Assembly: GCA_964546815.1 (NCBI GenBank)
Contig: CAZJLR010000026.1
Span: 20,045 to 84,044, forward strand
Source of the DNA: JAIEPM01 sp964546815
Lineage (GTDB): Bacteria > Cyanobacteriota > Vampirovibrionia > Obscuribacterales > Obscuribacteraceae
Direction of reading: 5' to 3'
Length of the DNA stretch: 64,000 nucleotides
The position numbers were made by a program, and so were the translations under genes. Below, piece after piece: positions 46,582 to 55,765 of this stretch. The first letter of the stretch is position 1. Each line of letters starts with the position of its first letter. The notes beneath the pieces are model-generated. The model ran no database searches. It worked only from the letters and a program-made list of their open reading frames with translations, and was not told the origin of the DNA.

Positions 46582-46931
46582 CTGAAAACCTACGATCTGG
46601 AATAAGTAATCTTCAAAATAGAATCTGAAAACGGCTCTTGCCAGCGTGAATCTACGAAGTGCGCGAATTTGTGCGCAATAGTACAGGCAGCTTCTGAACA
46701 GACCCACAGAAAAAAAACAATGGTGGGTTCTTGAATTGCATATAGCTCTAAACAGTGACGCTTGGCATCTCCTCCTTGCCCAAGCATTCCAGGCAGAGCT
46801 GTATTTGCAACCTAAGAGCGGTAAACTATTGCAAGTCCCTCCTATTATTTTGAGATACCGAGTTATCTATGCAGGTCGGGGATTTGTAGGTGAGCTGCGG
46901 CTAAAAGCAAACCGGCTGCCAAGGGGAGCCA
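46582..46931. other. Divergent promoter region
   Basis: This 350-bp stretch lies between the HExxH gene and the TadG-like gene. It has only a small hairpin, CCCAC-14-GTGGG, near 46705-46730, and no gene I can support. Confidence 0.35.
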
Positions 46932-48509
46932 ATGCAGAAGAAAAGCAACAGAAACGAAAATGGCGCGATGATGGGCTTCGTCGTTGCCCTCATATTTGTA
47001 ATAGTTCTTGTTGGTGCAGGACTATTCACGGTTGGACTCCTTTTTTCCGGCAACAGAGAATTTACCAATGCTGTCGACTCCGGGACATTGAATGCTGCAA
47101 GGATGTCCGTCACACTCAAAGCAGATATTGATAATGGAACAGTTGAATCGCAATACTCTGACGTTGCTGAAAACGGGTCATCATTTTCGCTAAGAAGCAT
47201 TAACCGAATGTGGGGAAAATGCCTGCTATGTATGTTGAACCAGCAGGAGATGGCGCAAGACGGGTATGACAGCGGCGATTCATATCAGCATGCTGAAGCA
47301 CTTTATTCAGCGGCAAAAAGCATTTCTGAAAGACTTACCAGCAAGTTAAACGATCCTAGCAACATTGAGCCGTTTTTCACTCAGATGGTGGCCACCGAGT
47401 CTGAACGCGCCTTAGGAAGTGCTACCAAAGTTGTGCAAGAACCAGGCAGTGGTTGGAAAACCAGTCTTATGGATAGAAACGTAGAATCAAACGTTGCGGT
47501 TTACCCAGAACAGCTGCCAATTCTCGATATCTCGGGTGTCAACGGCACAAAAGCAAGCGACAACTTGCAATATTTCCAGGGATATAATCCAATTAAGGTG
47601 CTTGACCAGTACATTACGTTTGTACCGTTGAGATACTCAGGTCAGCCACATTTGGTTTCGAGCAAAGATTTCACTGCCGACATGAACGCCATTCCTAACT
47701 GCGCAGTAGCCATACCAAATGCTTTTTCATGCCAGGGCCAAACTGTTGGTCAAAATCATGACACTCAGCACGCCAGAGCCTTTGCTATTGCCAATCCGCT
47801 AAAAACTTATGATCTTTCAATTCCCCATTCGTTTATTCACATCAGCTTGGGGACAAACACTTGCCATTTCTGGTGCGACGCAGTCCCTTATCCAATTTAC
47901 GATCAAACTTTCGGGTACGCGCCTCCAAGCCCGTTCTTTGCGCAGTCAGGTCCGATGGACGCTACTGCAGCTGTTGCAACTGCAACCGTGACTCCCTTGG
48001 GTCTTGAATTTATGCCTTATACAATCTGGGGCGCATTGACCTCTCTTTCAAATTCAGGCGGAAGTTACCCTAACCTCAAAAAAGTTCTTACTCAGCGCTG
48101 CAACGAAATGAAACACGGCTTTCAGGAAAGCGACCTCGAATCAGTGCTCAGCAGCATGCTCCTTCCTGGAATTACAGACTATTATATTTATCCTGATAGC
48201 AGTGGCAATGTCACCGTCGCACCCTCGCTTTCCAATCCTATTCCGCCGACATGGGTTTTGTCTGGTGGCTCTGCCGATGGAACCAAGCAAGAAATAGATT
48301 CGAATGGTGATACTACTTTTGGTGCAGGGCTACCAATTCCTCCGTACATAGTTGAAGTGGAAGTAGAAGGCATCGGCGGTGGTAGCGGAGTTTACTTGGA
48401 ATGCGATAGTATCAAGTGGACTGCCGGCACCGGATACAATGGCAATCTTGGCGATGTGGAAGTAACACATGACTCCTATGCTCAGTGTATCGCTGGAGGA
48501 CTTATTTGA
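46932..48509 (+). CDS. TadG-like exported protein, first gene of HTTM cluster
   Basis: This 525-residue protein has a type IV-pilin/TadE-G-like N-terminal helix (GAMMGFVVALIFVIVLVGAGL, residues about 11-40) followed by a FTNAVDSGTLNAARMSV segment typical of TadG-like proteins. The large soluble part is rich in Ser, Asn and aromatic residues and ends in a beta domain with two Cys (YLECDSIKWTAGTGYNG). It is probably anchored in the inner membrane with an outside domain. No other tad genes are nearby. The RBS is AGGGGAG. It leads a run of six genes on this strand with short gaps. Confidence 0.7.
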   Translation: MQKKSNRNENGAMMGFVVALIFVIVLVGAGLFTVGLLFSGNREFTNAVDSGTLNAARMSVTLKADIDNGTVESQYSDVAENGSSFSLRSINRMWGKCLLCMLNQQEMAQDGYDSGDSYQHAEALYSAAKSISERLTSKLNDPSNIEPFFTQMVATESERALGSATKVVQEPGSGWKTSLMDRNVESNVAVYPEQLPILDISGVNGTKASDNLQYFQGYNPIKVLDQYITFVPLRYSGQPHLVSSKDFTADMNAIPNCAVAIPNAFSCQGQTVGQNHDTQHARAFAIANPLKTYDLSIPHSFIHISLGTNTCHFWCDAVPYPIYDQTFGYAPPSPFFAQSGPMDATAAVATATVTPLGLEFMPYTIWGALTSLSNSGGSYPNLKKVLTQRCNEMKHGFQESDLESVLSSMLLPGITDYYIYPDSSGNVTVAPSLSNPIPPTWVLSGGSADGTKQEIDSNGDTTFGAGLPIPPYIVEVEVEGIGGGSGVYLECDSIKWTAGTGYNGNLGDVEVTHDSYAQCIAGGLI

Positions 48510-48549
48510 GCTTTGGACCTGTTTTTTGCTTTAGTTTTTGAGGAAAAAA

Positions 48550-49092
48550 ATGTCGATTGAGAAGAACCTGCTTATTGCTCTAATACTTGCTTTGGTCTTC
48601 TCCCCTCCCGGATATACTCAGCATTTTAAGCCTCCTAAAAAGAACACGGCTGAGTTGCAAAAAACAAAAGCAACTATGCAAGAAATGGCATTGAATATGT
48701 CTAGAAAGCAATCTACTTACTGGCAAGATATTAGCTCGGCGCCGTCGTTTCCTCTGCCTCTGTACAAAGGTAATCAGACTAAATTTTTTAAGCCTAGCGC
48801 TGGTGCTGCTGCGCTTCTTGAAAATTCCCACAATCGCACGATAACTATGATAACCCAAGATGCAGCAGCAACTGTCTATCAGTTTTATCAAAGAGAATTG
48901 CCTACTGCCGGCTTTGTATTAGATCGCAAATTTCCCAGTCAGGTTGGTAAGGCTGGCATCTTCGTTTTAAAAGGTGACTCGGCTAAATCCTGCGCATCAG
49001 TAACAATCTCTCCTAGAGTTACCCCTACAAGTATGGCCTCTCAAGTAACGATTTCTGTCTTTGATATACCGGGGCCGCCGGTGAAGAAGTAG
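48550..49092 (+). CDS. Exported protein of HTTM cluster
   Basis: This 180-residue protein starts at ATG 48550, which has GAGGA seven bases upstream; a TTG at 48538 would overlap that RBS. It has a signal peptide (LLIALILALVFSPPGYTQ), a helical middle, and a small alpha+beta domain (AAALLENSHNRTITMITQDA; VYQFYQRELPTAGFVLDRKF) matching the FY...LP..GW pattern of small periplasmic domains. It lies 40 bp after the TadG-like gene. Its function is unknown. Confidence 0.65.
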   Translation: MSIEKNLLIALILALVFSPPGYTQHFKPPKKNTAELQKTKATMQEMALNMSRKQSTYWQDISSAPSFPLPLYKGNQTKFFKPSAGAAALLENSHNRTITMITQDAAATVYQFYQRELPTAGFVLDRKFPSQVGKAGIFVLKGDSAKSCASVTISPRVTPTSMASQVTISVFDIPGPPVKK

Positions 49093-49120
49093 CAGCTTCG
49101 CTCTCAAGAAAGGACGATTT

Positions 49121-49753
49121 ATGTCTTACCAATTTATAGGTCTGCTTATCATCTTTTCAATTGGAGCTGTTGCAAGTTGTTTTCAGTCTCAAGCTCTTCA
49201 GGAACATGCACGAAAGGCTGCGTCCGTTGCAGGCGGGAGTGACAACAACGCCTCAACATTAGCACCACAGACTGGCATCAATAAAGCCTCAGCATCAGCG
49301 CTGCAACCTGGCATCAACAAAGTCTCAGAACATACACAATCGAAATCTCCTGAAGATTCTGCTTCGACATTACTTGACTATGGTCAAGGAGAGAAGTCCA
49401 GCAAAATATTCCACGAGATTTTGCAAAATGACCTCAAAGAAGCAGACGCTAAAAAGGCTCGCATTGCCATAGATTTGAATAATGAAGCCGTTGCTTTATA
49501 TTTGTCCGCTACAAGTCAAAAGGACCCCAGGCGCGCGGGAGAACTATTGCTCTTAGCCAGAAATTGCCTTGCCACTGCTCAGACTATGGCGAGTCAATTT
49601 AATCTAAGTAAGACACAGGTGGCTGTGTCCTACAACCAATACATGGTAATTGATTCGTTAGGAGAGAAAAGTAAGGCAACAAGAATATTGGATATTGCGT
49701 CAAAACGAAGACGTGATTTGAAGCCCGCAATCTCGCACGGGGTGCTGCCATGA
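49121..49753 (+). CDS. Exported helical protein of HTTM cluster
   Basis: This 210-residue protein starts with a hydrophobic segment (FIGLLIIFSIGAVASC) that could be a lipobox-like signal with Cys 20. A linker follows with a duplicated LAPQTGINKAS / LQPGINKVS motif, then a TPR-like helical region (IDLNNEAVALYLSATSQ, LLLLARNCLATAQTMASQ). The stop overlaps the next start by ATGA. Its function is unknown; it looks like a small binding lipoprotein. Confidence 0.65.
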   Translation: MSYQFIGLLIIFSIGAVASCFQSQALQEHARKAASVAGGSDNNASTLAPQTGINKASASALQPGINKVSEHTQSKSPEDSASTLLDYGQGEKSSKIFHEILQNDLKEADAKKARIAIDLNNEAVALYLSATSQKDPRRAGELLLLARNCLATAQTMASQFNLSKTQVAVSYNQYMVIDSLGEKSKATRILDIASKRRRDLKPAISHGVLP

Positions 49754-50421
49754 TTGATGACGAGAATCACCCTGGCGGCCAGCCTATAGACGATCTGCAT
49801 GTAGGCGACCTGCATCCAGGCGACCAGCAAGTTGGCGATGTGCAAGTCGGCAACTTGCACGTTGGTGACCAGAAGAAACTATCCCGCAAGGCAGAATTGA
49901 TGCTGTCTATGGTGACGGTGCTTTATGCTGTTCTTGCATTTGGTTTTCAATATCCCAAAGTACAAACTACAATAATGCCGGTTTGTGCCGTGTGGAATTT
50001 CCTCGGCTTGCAGCAAAAATGGAACCTTTTCGCGCCGGTAATACCACATGCAACTACTCATTTGATGGGCATTGTTACTCTTTCTGATGGTGAAAAAGTG
50101 TTGTTTGTGCCACCACATCAGAGTATGCAACCTTTGCATGAACGCATGCGCTACAACCGGTATTTAAAGTGGGCGGCAGACTATGCGCCCTTTTCAGGCT
50201 ATCACCCATACCTGCCACAACTGTGTACTCATGTCCTTCAAGAATTCAGTTTTCCCGACGATAAGGCAAAGTCCTGTTCTCTTCTTATGGAATTGAGTCC
50301 AATCAGCAATCCGGCAGAAAAGGTTAGTTTAAGAGATGAGCCGCCCCAGCATTGGTTCCACTGGCCGATTTACCGCCAGGAAAACTCTGAAGGAGGCTTA
50401 AATGTTGGCGGCACTCACTAA
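49750..50421 (+). CDS. HTTM-partner protein with GD pentapeptide stretch
   Basis: This 223-residue protein overlaps the previous gene by four bases and the next by twenty. Residues about 16-40 are five tandem pentapeptides (LHVGD LHPGD QQVGD VQVGN), similar to pentapeptide-repeat beta coils but with Gly for Ala. One transmembrane helix (LMLSMVTVLYAVLAFGF) follows, then the LGLQQKWNLFAPVIPH motif that marks soluble partners of HTTM proteins (W.MFAP.P), and a polar domain (YNRYLKWAADYAPFSGYHP). The overlap with the HTTM gene strongly suggests that the two proteins work together at the membrane. Confidence 0.7.
   Translation: MIDDENHPGGQPIDDLHVGDLHPGDQQVGDVQVGNLHVGDQKKLSRKAELMLSMVTVLYAVLAFGFQYPKVQTTIMPVCAVWNFLGLQQKWNLFAPVIPHATTHLMGIVTLSDGEKVLFVPPHQSMQPLHERMRYNRYLKWAADYAPFSGYHPYLPQLCTHVLQEFSFPDDKAKSCSLLMELSPISNPAEKVSLRDEPPQHWFHWPIYRQENSEGGLNVGGTH
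49795..49869 (+). repeat. Five 15-bp repeats coding xxVGD
   Basis: Exactly 75 bp forms five in-frame units coding LHVGD, LHPGD, QQVGD, VQVGN and LHVGD. It is the start of the HTTM-partner protein. Confidence 0.8.
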
Positions 50422-51352
50422 GAAGTGGCGAGGATTTTGGTTTGAGCCAATCGCAACAGACACAATTGCTGTTTATAGAATTTTGTTCGGTCTTCTGTCT
50501 TTAATTGTACTTTTAGACATCTCAGGAAGTTTTTTCGTTTGGTATGGGCATGACGGCGTTTTGTCTACCTCTACCCTCATAAAGTATGGCTGGCTTGGGC
50601 TGCCGCGTTTTGACCTGTTTCTGATTGCTGGACAAGATTGGGTCTCACAAGCCTACTTTTATTCACTTATTGTTGCAGCCGCCTGTTTGACCATAGGACT
50701 GGGCACCAGATTTAGTGCAGGCTATTTGGCAATGGGCTTTATCTCGCTTTTCAACCACAACCCATTCATTTTCAACTCTGGCGAGGCTCTACTTAGATTA
50801 AACGCAATCTTCCTAACTTTCTCTCCAGCAGGCAATCGATATTCTGTCGATTGCTGGTTGAGAGAAAAGAGAGGCATGCCACAGTTTCCTTCTTTCAGTT
50901 GCCCCTGGGCGCAGCGCATGATTCAGTTGCAGCTGACCATCGCTTATGCTGGAACATTTTGCACTAAAATGCGAGGACCGCAGTGGTGGAATGGTGATGC
51001 TGTCTATTACGCGACCCGATTGACTGAATTCATCAATTTGCCACTTCCATTGCTCAATCAAATCTGGTTTTGCCATGTTTGCACCTGGTTAACGCTGATC
51101 ATTGAGTTAGCAGGATTTACTCTAATCTGGTTCAAGCCAATACGACCATACATAATTGTGGCGTTGCTTATTTTTCACCTGGGAATTGCTTATCTGTTTT
51201 TCTTGCCTATATTTCAGTTTCTATTCATAACTGCGCTTATTACTTTTATTGAGCCTGACATTGTTAGGTCTGTCGTTGAGTCTGCTAACGGGCTATGGCG
51301 ACAAGCCTTTAATCGGAGCAAAACAATTGACACAACTGCTCCTCAATCATGA
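50402..51352 (+). CDS. HTTM membrane protein (vitamin K-dependent carboxylase-like)
   Basis: This 316-residue HTTM protein is related to the membrane part of vitamin K-dependent gamma-carboxylase. It opens with FEPIATDTIAVYRILFGL, the family's first helix, and has about seven transmembrane helices. The middle block HNPFIFNSGEALLRLNAIFL and the CTKMRGPQWWNGDAVYYA segment match the W-rich loop of HTTM proteins. Most bacterial HTTMs lack proof of carboxylation. The partner gene overlaps it by 20 bp and a small exported peptide gene lies 78 bp downstream, so modification or export of that peptide is conceivable. Confidence 0.87.
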   Translation: MLAALTKKWRGFWFEPIATDTIAVYRILFGLLSLIVLLDISGSFFVWYGHDGVLSTSTLIKYGWLGLPRFDLFLIAGQDWVSQAYFYSLIVAAACLTIGLGTRFSAGYLAMGFISLFNHNPFIFNSGEALLRLNAIFLTFSPAGNRYSVDCWLREKRGMPQFPSFSCPWAQRMIQLQLTIAYAGTFCTKMRGPQWWNGDAVYYATRLTEFINLPLPLLNQIWFCHVCTWLTLIIELAGFTLIWFKPIRPYIIVALLIFHLGIAYLFFLPIFQFLFITALITFIEPDIVRSVVESANGLWRQAFNRSKTIDTTAPQS

Positions 51353-51430
51353 CAGAGCTGCTGTTTCAATCTTGGAGGAACTTTCTCGCTGATTCCCCGT
51401 CTCTGCCGACAAGAGACAGGAGAAATTCTC

Positions 51431-51655
51431 ATGAGAAATGTTATTGTGGCTCTAGGGCTGCTCAGTCTATCCATCGCTTGTTTGTTACCAGTGCAAGCTG
51501 ATGACGTGAGCAAAGGCAAGGCGCCATTTATGACTGAAACGAAAAACGGTCGAAAATTTTACGTGCGCGGTACTCGTCACATGCGAGTGAAATCTACACG
51601 TGCCTGCAAAGCGAAAACAGTCACCACAACTGTCACGACAAAGAAACACAAATAG
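51431..51655 (+). CDS. Small basic exported peptide of HTTM cluster
   Basis: This 74-residue peptide has a clean signal (VIVALGLLSLSIACLLPVQAD). The mature part (about 50 residues) is strongly basic and Thr-rich, with a single mature Cys (STRACKAKTVTTTVTTKKHK). The RBS is AGGAG. It ends the HTTM run. It could be a cell-envelope or antimicrobial-type peptide, or a metal- or polyanion-binding protein. No family is recognised. Confidence 0.7.
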   Translation: MRNVIVALGLLSLSIACLLPVQADDVSKGKAPFMTETKNGRKFYVRGTRHMRVKSTRACKAKTVTTTVTTKKHK

Positions 51656-51700
51656 TCTAAGCCGTTAGGAATGCTCGCACGGGGCGGACTTCTTGTTTAT

Positions 51701-54052
51701 TCAGAAGGCTATTTTGCCTTGAATAACTAAATCGAGATTCTCAGACCTGGGGACACATGTAAATTTGGAAACCACAATTTGCTTCAGCCTTTTATCTTGA
51801 TTGTTGCCCAGGACGGAGAATGTCTTTTTGTCGTCTGAAAATAACGGAATCGTCTCTTCCTTATGAATGGGTATTCCGTCTTTGTAGATTTTGTGGACAA
51901 TTGCAATGAGCCCTTTGCTCAGGGTCTTCTCGACTCTGGAAAAGGCGTCATCGGCAACTGATGACCAATCAACACTTATTTTCTCTGGCATCATCACCTT
52001 TGAATCGAGAGTCACAGTCAATTTGCTGTCATGCAGAGACTTGCCTGGGAGAAAAGAAAAATGTCCATTTATCTTGCTGGCAATATCGGTTGCTTTCGCA
52101 CTCCAATTTCGTGGTTCGAAATTAGCAGTGATTTTTGGATGTGGCAAGTTCAAGAGTCCAGGTGGATCAATCACTTTCGCGGAAAGACGACAGCGATCGA
52201 CCTCACCTTTTAACTGTGCGTCAGCTTTTAACCCGGCATCGACGCTGTTCTCTCCAAATGCTAGCTTTTCGAGTTTGAGATTGCTTAAGGCGATCTCCTT
52301 TAAGCATGGATTTCTCCACCGGCCTGGAACATCGAATTCCATTGTTTCGTTCAAAGAAAAATTCAACTGATTAGGAAGTAGCTTTTTTAGCAGGCTTACT
52401 AGCTGTTCTTTATTGAGTTCAATTACACAATCATCAAGCGAAACTTTCTGTCCCGAGTGATCGCATGTAATGTGCATCTTGTTCAATTTCATCGATACCG
52501 ACCCGAAGCCTAAAATTGGCGTGCCGGTTTTTCCATTGAGATCGAGGTCTATAGTCGATTTTGAGGCACCAAGCGTAGCGCCAATTTTGCCAGCCAGTTT
52601 GTCTATATCGATCAGCTTTTCATGATTTTTCGTTATGCTTATGTGTCCGCCAGAAAACTCCAGATTCAAAGGCGAGATGTTTATAGTGCCATCCTTGTTC
52701 TGATTCAATGAAATTGCGCTGAGACTCTTGATTTGAGACTTGGACAAATCAACTTGCAATTCTGCTTTAGGTGTTTTTATCCTAAAGGATTTGGCTTGCA
52801 CTTCGGCTCCATTGAGCTTGATTGTGGGTGCTGCGCCAGTTTCGACTGAAAATGGATCAAGCTTAATTCCAGCGACTGAAAGCTCGATTTCTCCTTCAGC
52901 AATCTTTTTTGTGATTGTGGCATCCAGTAATTGCAGAGGAGTGGAAGAAACTAGTTTGCAGCTATCATGGCTGCTGCCGGCATGCTCTTGAATATTGAAA
53001 GGAAATGCGGAACCAGTAGCGAATTTTGAGGAAATTGCGCTTGTTCCGCTGAGCAAGTTGATGCCACCATTGGATGAGATTGAGCCGGATGCATCGATTT
53101 CGTTGTTGTTATCTTTGAAGTTGTGAGAAAGCAACGAATGATTGAGTGTTAAACTTGTGTCTTTCAAGGTCAGCGTTTGCTGGGCGCTATGTTCTTCTAT
53201 TGAAACTGGTCCTAGAGATAGTTTTGGTGCAATTTCTCCGTTTGCAGTTTGCGCTGTAATAATGTCGTTTTCACAATTGACAGAAAGTTGAGCCTCTATT
53301 GCTGTTCCTGTCTGAGGGAGAATTTTGAGTTCCTTATTTGTGTAGCAAGAATTTCCAGCTAACTGCAATGAAGACACAAGCTGCCCGCTCCAGTTTTTCT
53401 TGTCTTTAAACACTACGTTGTTTAAGCTGAGTTGCGAGTTTTCACCAAATGCAATGACATTACCCTGGTGCGAAATTGAAGCTCCTGGTCGAAAGTTCAC
53501 TTTCAGGTGTTGTACGGAAAATGATTCGAATAATTGTTCGTCCTGAGCATTTATGTCTTCGTTTTGATGAACGATTTGCTGCAGAATATTCATTACGATA
53601 TTGCGTGCAAAAGTAAGCCAATCAGCATTTATGCGCCGGTCTGAGAGGGTGACATCTGTCGGCATGGGAATTCTTTCAATGCTTGCAGCTTTGCTTAAAG
53701 TAAAATGCCCGCTGGTGTGTTCTAAATTGATAATGCCGCCATCTTCAATTTCAGCCGAACATTTAATCTGGAAAGCAGTCTTTTCCGGGAATTCTACATT
53801 CTTGCCTAACAGCTTATGTTTGCCTGGAAGAAAAGTGCCTTCAGCCTCCAAATCGAGCTTTGAGCAGGCGGATAACACCGATTGAAACAACTTATCCTTA
53901 ATTTGCAGTTTTAGCGATGCAGGAATGAGTTTTGGAGGCTCAACTTCGTGCGCCCGCTGGCAAGACGAGATGAAGGCTGTCGCGCATAACGTGACAAGAG
54001 AAATTTTTACGCACCTGGAGGCAAATGACGAGCTCGAAATAGAATTAATCAT
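51701..54052 (-). CDS. Very large lipoprotein, beta-rich, unknown function
   Basis: This 783-residue protein has a lipobox ISSC (Cys 31) and so would be anchored in a membrane facing the periplasm or surface. The rest is a long series of alternating strands with repeated patterns such as VSMKLNKMHITCDHSGQK and SLAGIKLDPFSVET, resembling the beta-grooved AsmA/TamB-type or DUF-rich proteins that carry lipids. That link is only by general pattern. The last 100 residues form a separate domain (GLIAIVHKIYKDGIPIHKEE). It is convergent with the HTTM cluster and alone on its strand. Confidence 0.7.
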   Translation of the reverse strand: MINSISSSSFASRCVKISLVTLCATAFISSCQRAHEVEPPKLIPASLKLQIKDKLFQSVLSACSKLDLEAEGTFLPGKHKLLGKNVEFPEKTAFQIKCSAEIEDGGIINLEHTSGHFTLSKAASIERIPMPTDVTLSDRRINADWLTFARNIVMNILQQIVHQNEDINAQDEQLFESFSVQHLKVNFRPGASISHQGNVIAFGENSQLSLNNVVFKDKKNWSGQLVSSLQLAGNSCYTNKELKILPQTGTAIEAQLSVNCENDIITAQTANGEIAPKLSLGPVSIEEHSAQQTLTLKDTSLTLNHSLLSHNFKDNNNEIDASGSISSNGGINLLSGTSAISSKFATGSAFPFNIQEHAGSSHDSCKLVSSTPLQLLDATITKKIAEGEIELSVAGIKLDPFSVETGAAPTIKLNGAEVQAKSFRIKTPKAELQVDLSKSQIKSLSAISLNQNKDGTINISPLNLEFSGGHISITKNHEKLIDIDKLAGKIGATLGASKSTIDLDLNGKTGTPILGFGSVSMKLNKMHITCDHSGQKVSLDDCVIELNKEQLVSLLKKLLPNQLNFSLNETMEFDVPGRWRNPCLKEIALSNLKLEKLAFGENSVDAGLKADAQLKGEVDRCRLSAKVIDPPGLLNLPHPKITANFEPRNWSAKATDIASKINGHFSFLPGKSLHDSKLTVTLDSKVMMPEKISVDWSSVADDAFSRVEKTLSKGLIAIVHKIYKDGIPIHKEETIPLFSDDKKTFSVLGNNQDKRLKQIVVSKFTCVPRSENLDLVIQGKIAF

Positions 54053-54147
54053 GAAAACACTACCAGATGACTCTTGTCCTTAGTCTATTCACCTCAGGTT
54101 CATCTTTCAAGCTTAAGATGTAATGTATGTGTGAAAGGAGTTTTCCA

Positions 54148-54603
54148 ATGGGGCGTTTTGTTATGAGAACGGAGTGCGAATGCAGTGCCGAAGAGCTGTT
54201 TAGCTGGCACATGCAGCCGGGCGCTTTTGAGCGTTTGTGTCCCCCTTGGATCAAAGTGCGCGTTCTCAAGCAAGAAGGGAGTATTGCGGAAAATGGCACA
54301 GTTCTCATTGAAATCATCGATGGGCTTGTCAAATTTAGATGGCATCTTGCGCACGACCAGTATGTTGCAAACCAGCAGTTTTCAGATTATCAAATTAGTG
54401 GTCCTTTCAAAAAATGGAGGCACTTACATAAGTTTGTAGCTGCAGGTGAGGGATCTGTTTTAGTTGATGAGATTGAGTACGAATTGCCCATCTTGGGTGT
54501 CTTTGGTGTCTTTGCAGAGCCGTTTGTCAATTTACGGCTGGGGCAACTTTTCAAATTTAGGCATGAGGTAACTTACAAAAGCACTAAAACTAGTGCCGCG
54601 TGA
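54148..54603 (+). CDS. SRPBCC/START-like ligand-binding protein
   Basis: This 151-residue protein starts at ATG 54148 with GAAAGGAG seven bases upstream; the upstream ATG at 54127 would include that RBS. The pattern fits the SRPBCC ligand fold used by polyketide cyclases and cell-division-inhibitor-like proteins: an ECSAEELFSWHMQPGAFERL helix, PPWIKVRVLKQEGSI, RHLHKFVAAGEG and VLVDEIEYELPI strands, and a long final helix (FVNLRLGQLFKFRHEV). The ligand is unknown. It is probably cytosolic. Confidence 0.85.
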   Translation: MGRFVMRTECECSAEELFSWHMQPGAFERLCPPWIKVRVLKQEGSIAENGTVLIEIIDGLVKFRWHLAHDQYVANQQFSDYQISGPFKKWRHLHKFVAAGEGSVLVDEIEYELPILGVFGVFAEPFVNLRLGQLFKFRHEVTYKSTKTSAA

Positions 54604-54607
54604 CGAG

Positions 54608-54784
54608 TCACTGGTTTCGTTTCAACTTAATCCCTTTGAGCTGCTGCGAGGAGTGAATGTTCAAAGTCACATAGACGCCTTGAGCCAGATTATAAGCCGT
54701 TGATCCACGAAGAAGACCAAATGCTTTCGAATACATTTCGCGCACTTTATTGTCAAAAAACACGTCATTGGGAGTGATACTCAT
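54608..54784 (-). CDS. Possible 58-residue protein
   Basis: An ATG at 54784 opens 58 codons on the minus strand. The product reads MSITPNDVFFDNKVREMYSK..., with an even mix of hydrophobic and charged residues and QGVYVTLNIHSSQQLKGIKL near the end. No RBS is clear and no family is recognised. It stops 5 bp from the convergent SRPBCC gene. The remaining bases to 55018 hold no gene. Confidence 0.38.
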   Translation of the reverse strand: MSITPNDVFFDNKVREMYSKAFGLLRGSTAYNLAQGVYVTLNIHSSQQLKGIKLKRNQ

Positions 54785-54981
54785 CTATCTTAGAGTACAT
54801 GTGCAAAGCAAATGTCTATTGGCCACATTGTTTTTGCAGTGGGAAGAATGGTAATCCATGCCCGTTTGCATAAGTCCGGAAAAATGGTGGCATGCAAACA
54901 TTGTGTTGTGTGGTTGGAACCTGCTAAACGAAAAGTCGTCTACCACCGCGCTCAGCAAAATAAAATGAATTTTGATTTTTG

Positions 54982-54998
54982 TTGACTACCTGAGTCAA
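54982..54998. promoter_or_regulatory. Inverted repeat before an exported-protein gene
   Basis: TTGACT (54982-54987) and AGTCAA (54993-54998) flank 5 bases, some 20 bp before the start at 55019 and just upstream of its AAAGGAG RBS. It could be an operator or an RNA hairpin affecting translation. Confidence 0.3.
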
Positions 54999-55018
54999 AT
55001 GGATTAAAGGAGACGACC

Positions 55019-55573
55019 ATGAAAAGAGTACACAGGCTCTTCGCGTTGGCATGCGTAGCGAGCGGATTATTCGTTCAAGCAGCGAACGCTCAAGAGTTTA
55101 TAAGCACAAACAGATCTTCGGAAAGATCGATCGACAATTTCAACGCATCACTTGACGCGACTGCATTAAACATGGCCAGGTCTTATGACGAACGATGCGC
55201 ACAGGCAGCCAATATCAATATGATGAACTCAGCGGCAAGCAATATGAGCAACCAGCCAATGTCAGACAGCTTCCAACGTAATAATCTGGCTTCTCAAATA
55301 TATTCAAACAATGGTTCCAATCAAGGTGCTCAAAACCAGGGTAACAACCAGGGCAATAATGGTTTCTTTGGTGGCAGCATGTTAGGAGGCGGTGGTTGGG
55401 GTGGTGGCATAGGCTTGCCACTTGCTGGTTTAGGTGGCGGTCCTAACAACCCGACATTCGGCCGCAATGGCGGTTTCAATACCATGATCAATAATGATCA
55501 GGCTAACAGGCAAAATCTAGTTCGTTCTGGTACCAGAGCTGCGCTAAATCGAAGTGGCCCGGGACCATACTAA
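55019..55573 (+). CDS. Exported Asn/Gly-rich protein
   Basis: This 184-residue protein has an AAAGGAG RBS and a signal peptide (LFALACVASGLFVQAANAQ). After a helical part (about 30-95, two or three Met/Asn-rich helices) comes a low-complexity stretch of Gln/Asn/Gly (NQGAQNQGNNQGNNGFFGG) and glycine runs. Such sequences are common in surface or matrix proteins. Its function is unknown. A hairpin follows at 55601. Confidence 0.7.
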   Translation: MKRVHRLFALACVASGLFVQAANAQEFISTNRSSERSIDNFNASLDATALNMARSYDERCAQAANINMMNSAASNMSNQPMSDSFQRNNLASQIYSNNGSNQGAQNQGNNQGNNGFFGGSMLGGGGWGGGIGLPLAGLGGGPNNPTFGRNGGFNTMINNDQANRQNLVRSGTRAALNRSGPGPY

Positions 55574-55600
55574 ATTGGATTGTGATCTAAATTTGTGAAA

Positions 55601-55637
55601 GAAACGTCGCTTCCGATTGTCTAAGGAGCGGCGTTTC
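55601..55637 (+). terminator. Hairpin after exported-protein gene
   Basis: GAAACGTCGCTTCC (55601-55614) pairs with GGAGCGGCGTTTC (55625-55637) with one bulge and G-U pairs. There is no T run, so it may be a Rho-type stop or a stability element. Confidence 0.45.
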
Positions 55638-55765
55638 GACTCGTATAGCCAATAAGGGGTCCGGCAAAAGAAAGAATCATCATGAATGCAATACTACTGT
55701 TATGATTATTTTTGGAAATGCGCTTCGTGCCTGTCTTAATGCGGCTTATGGAGGACAATATCATA

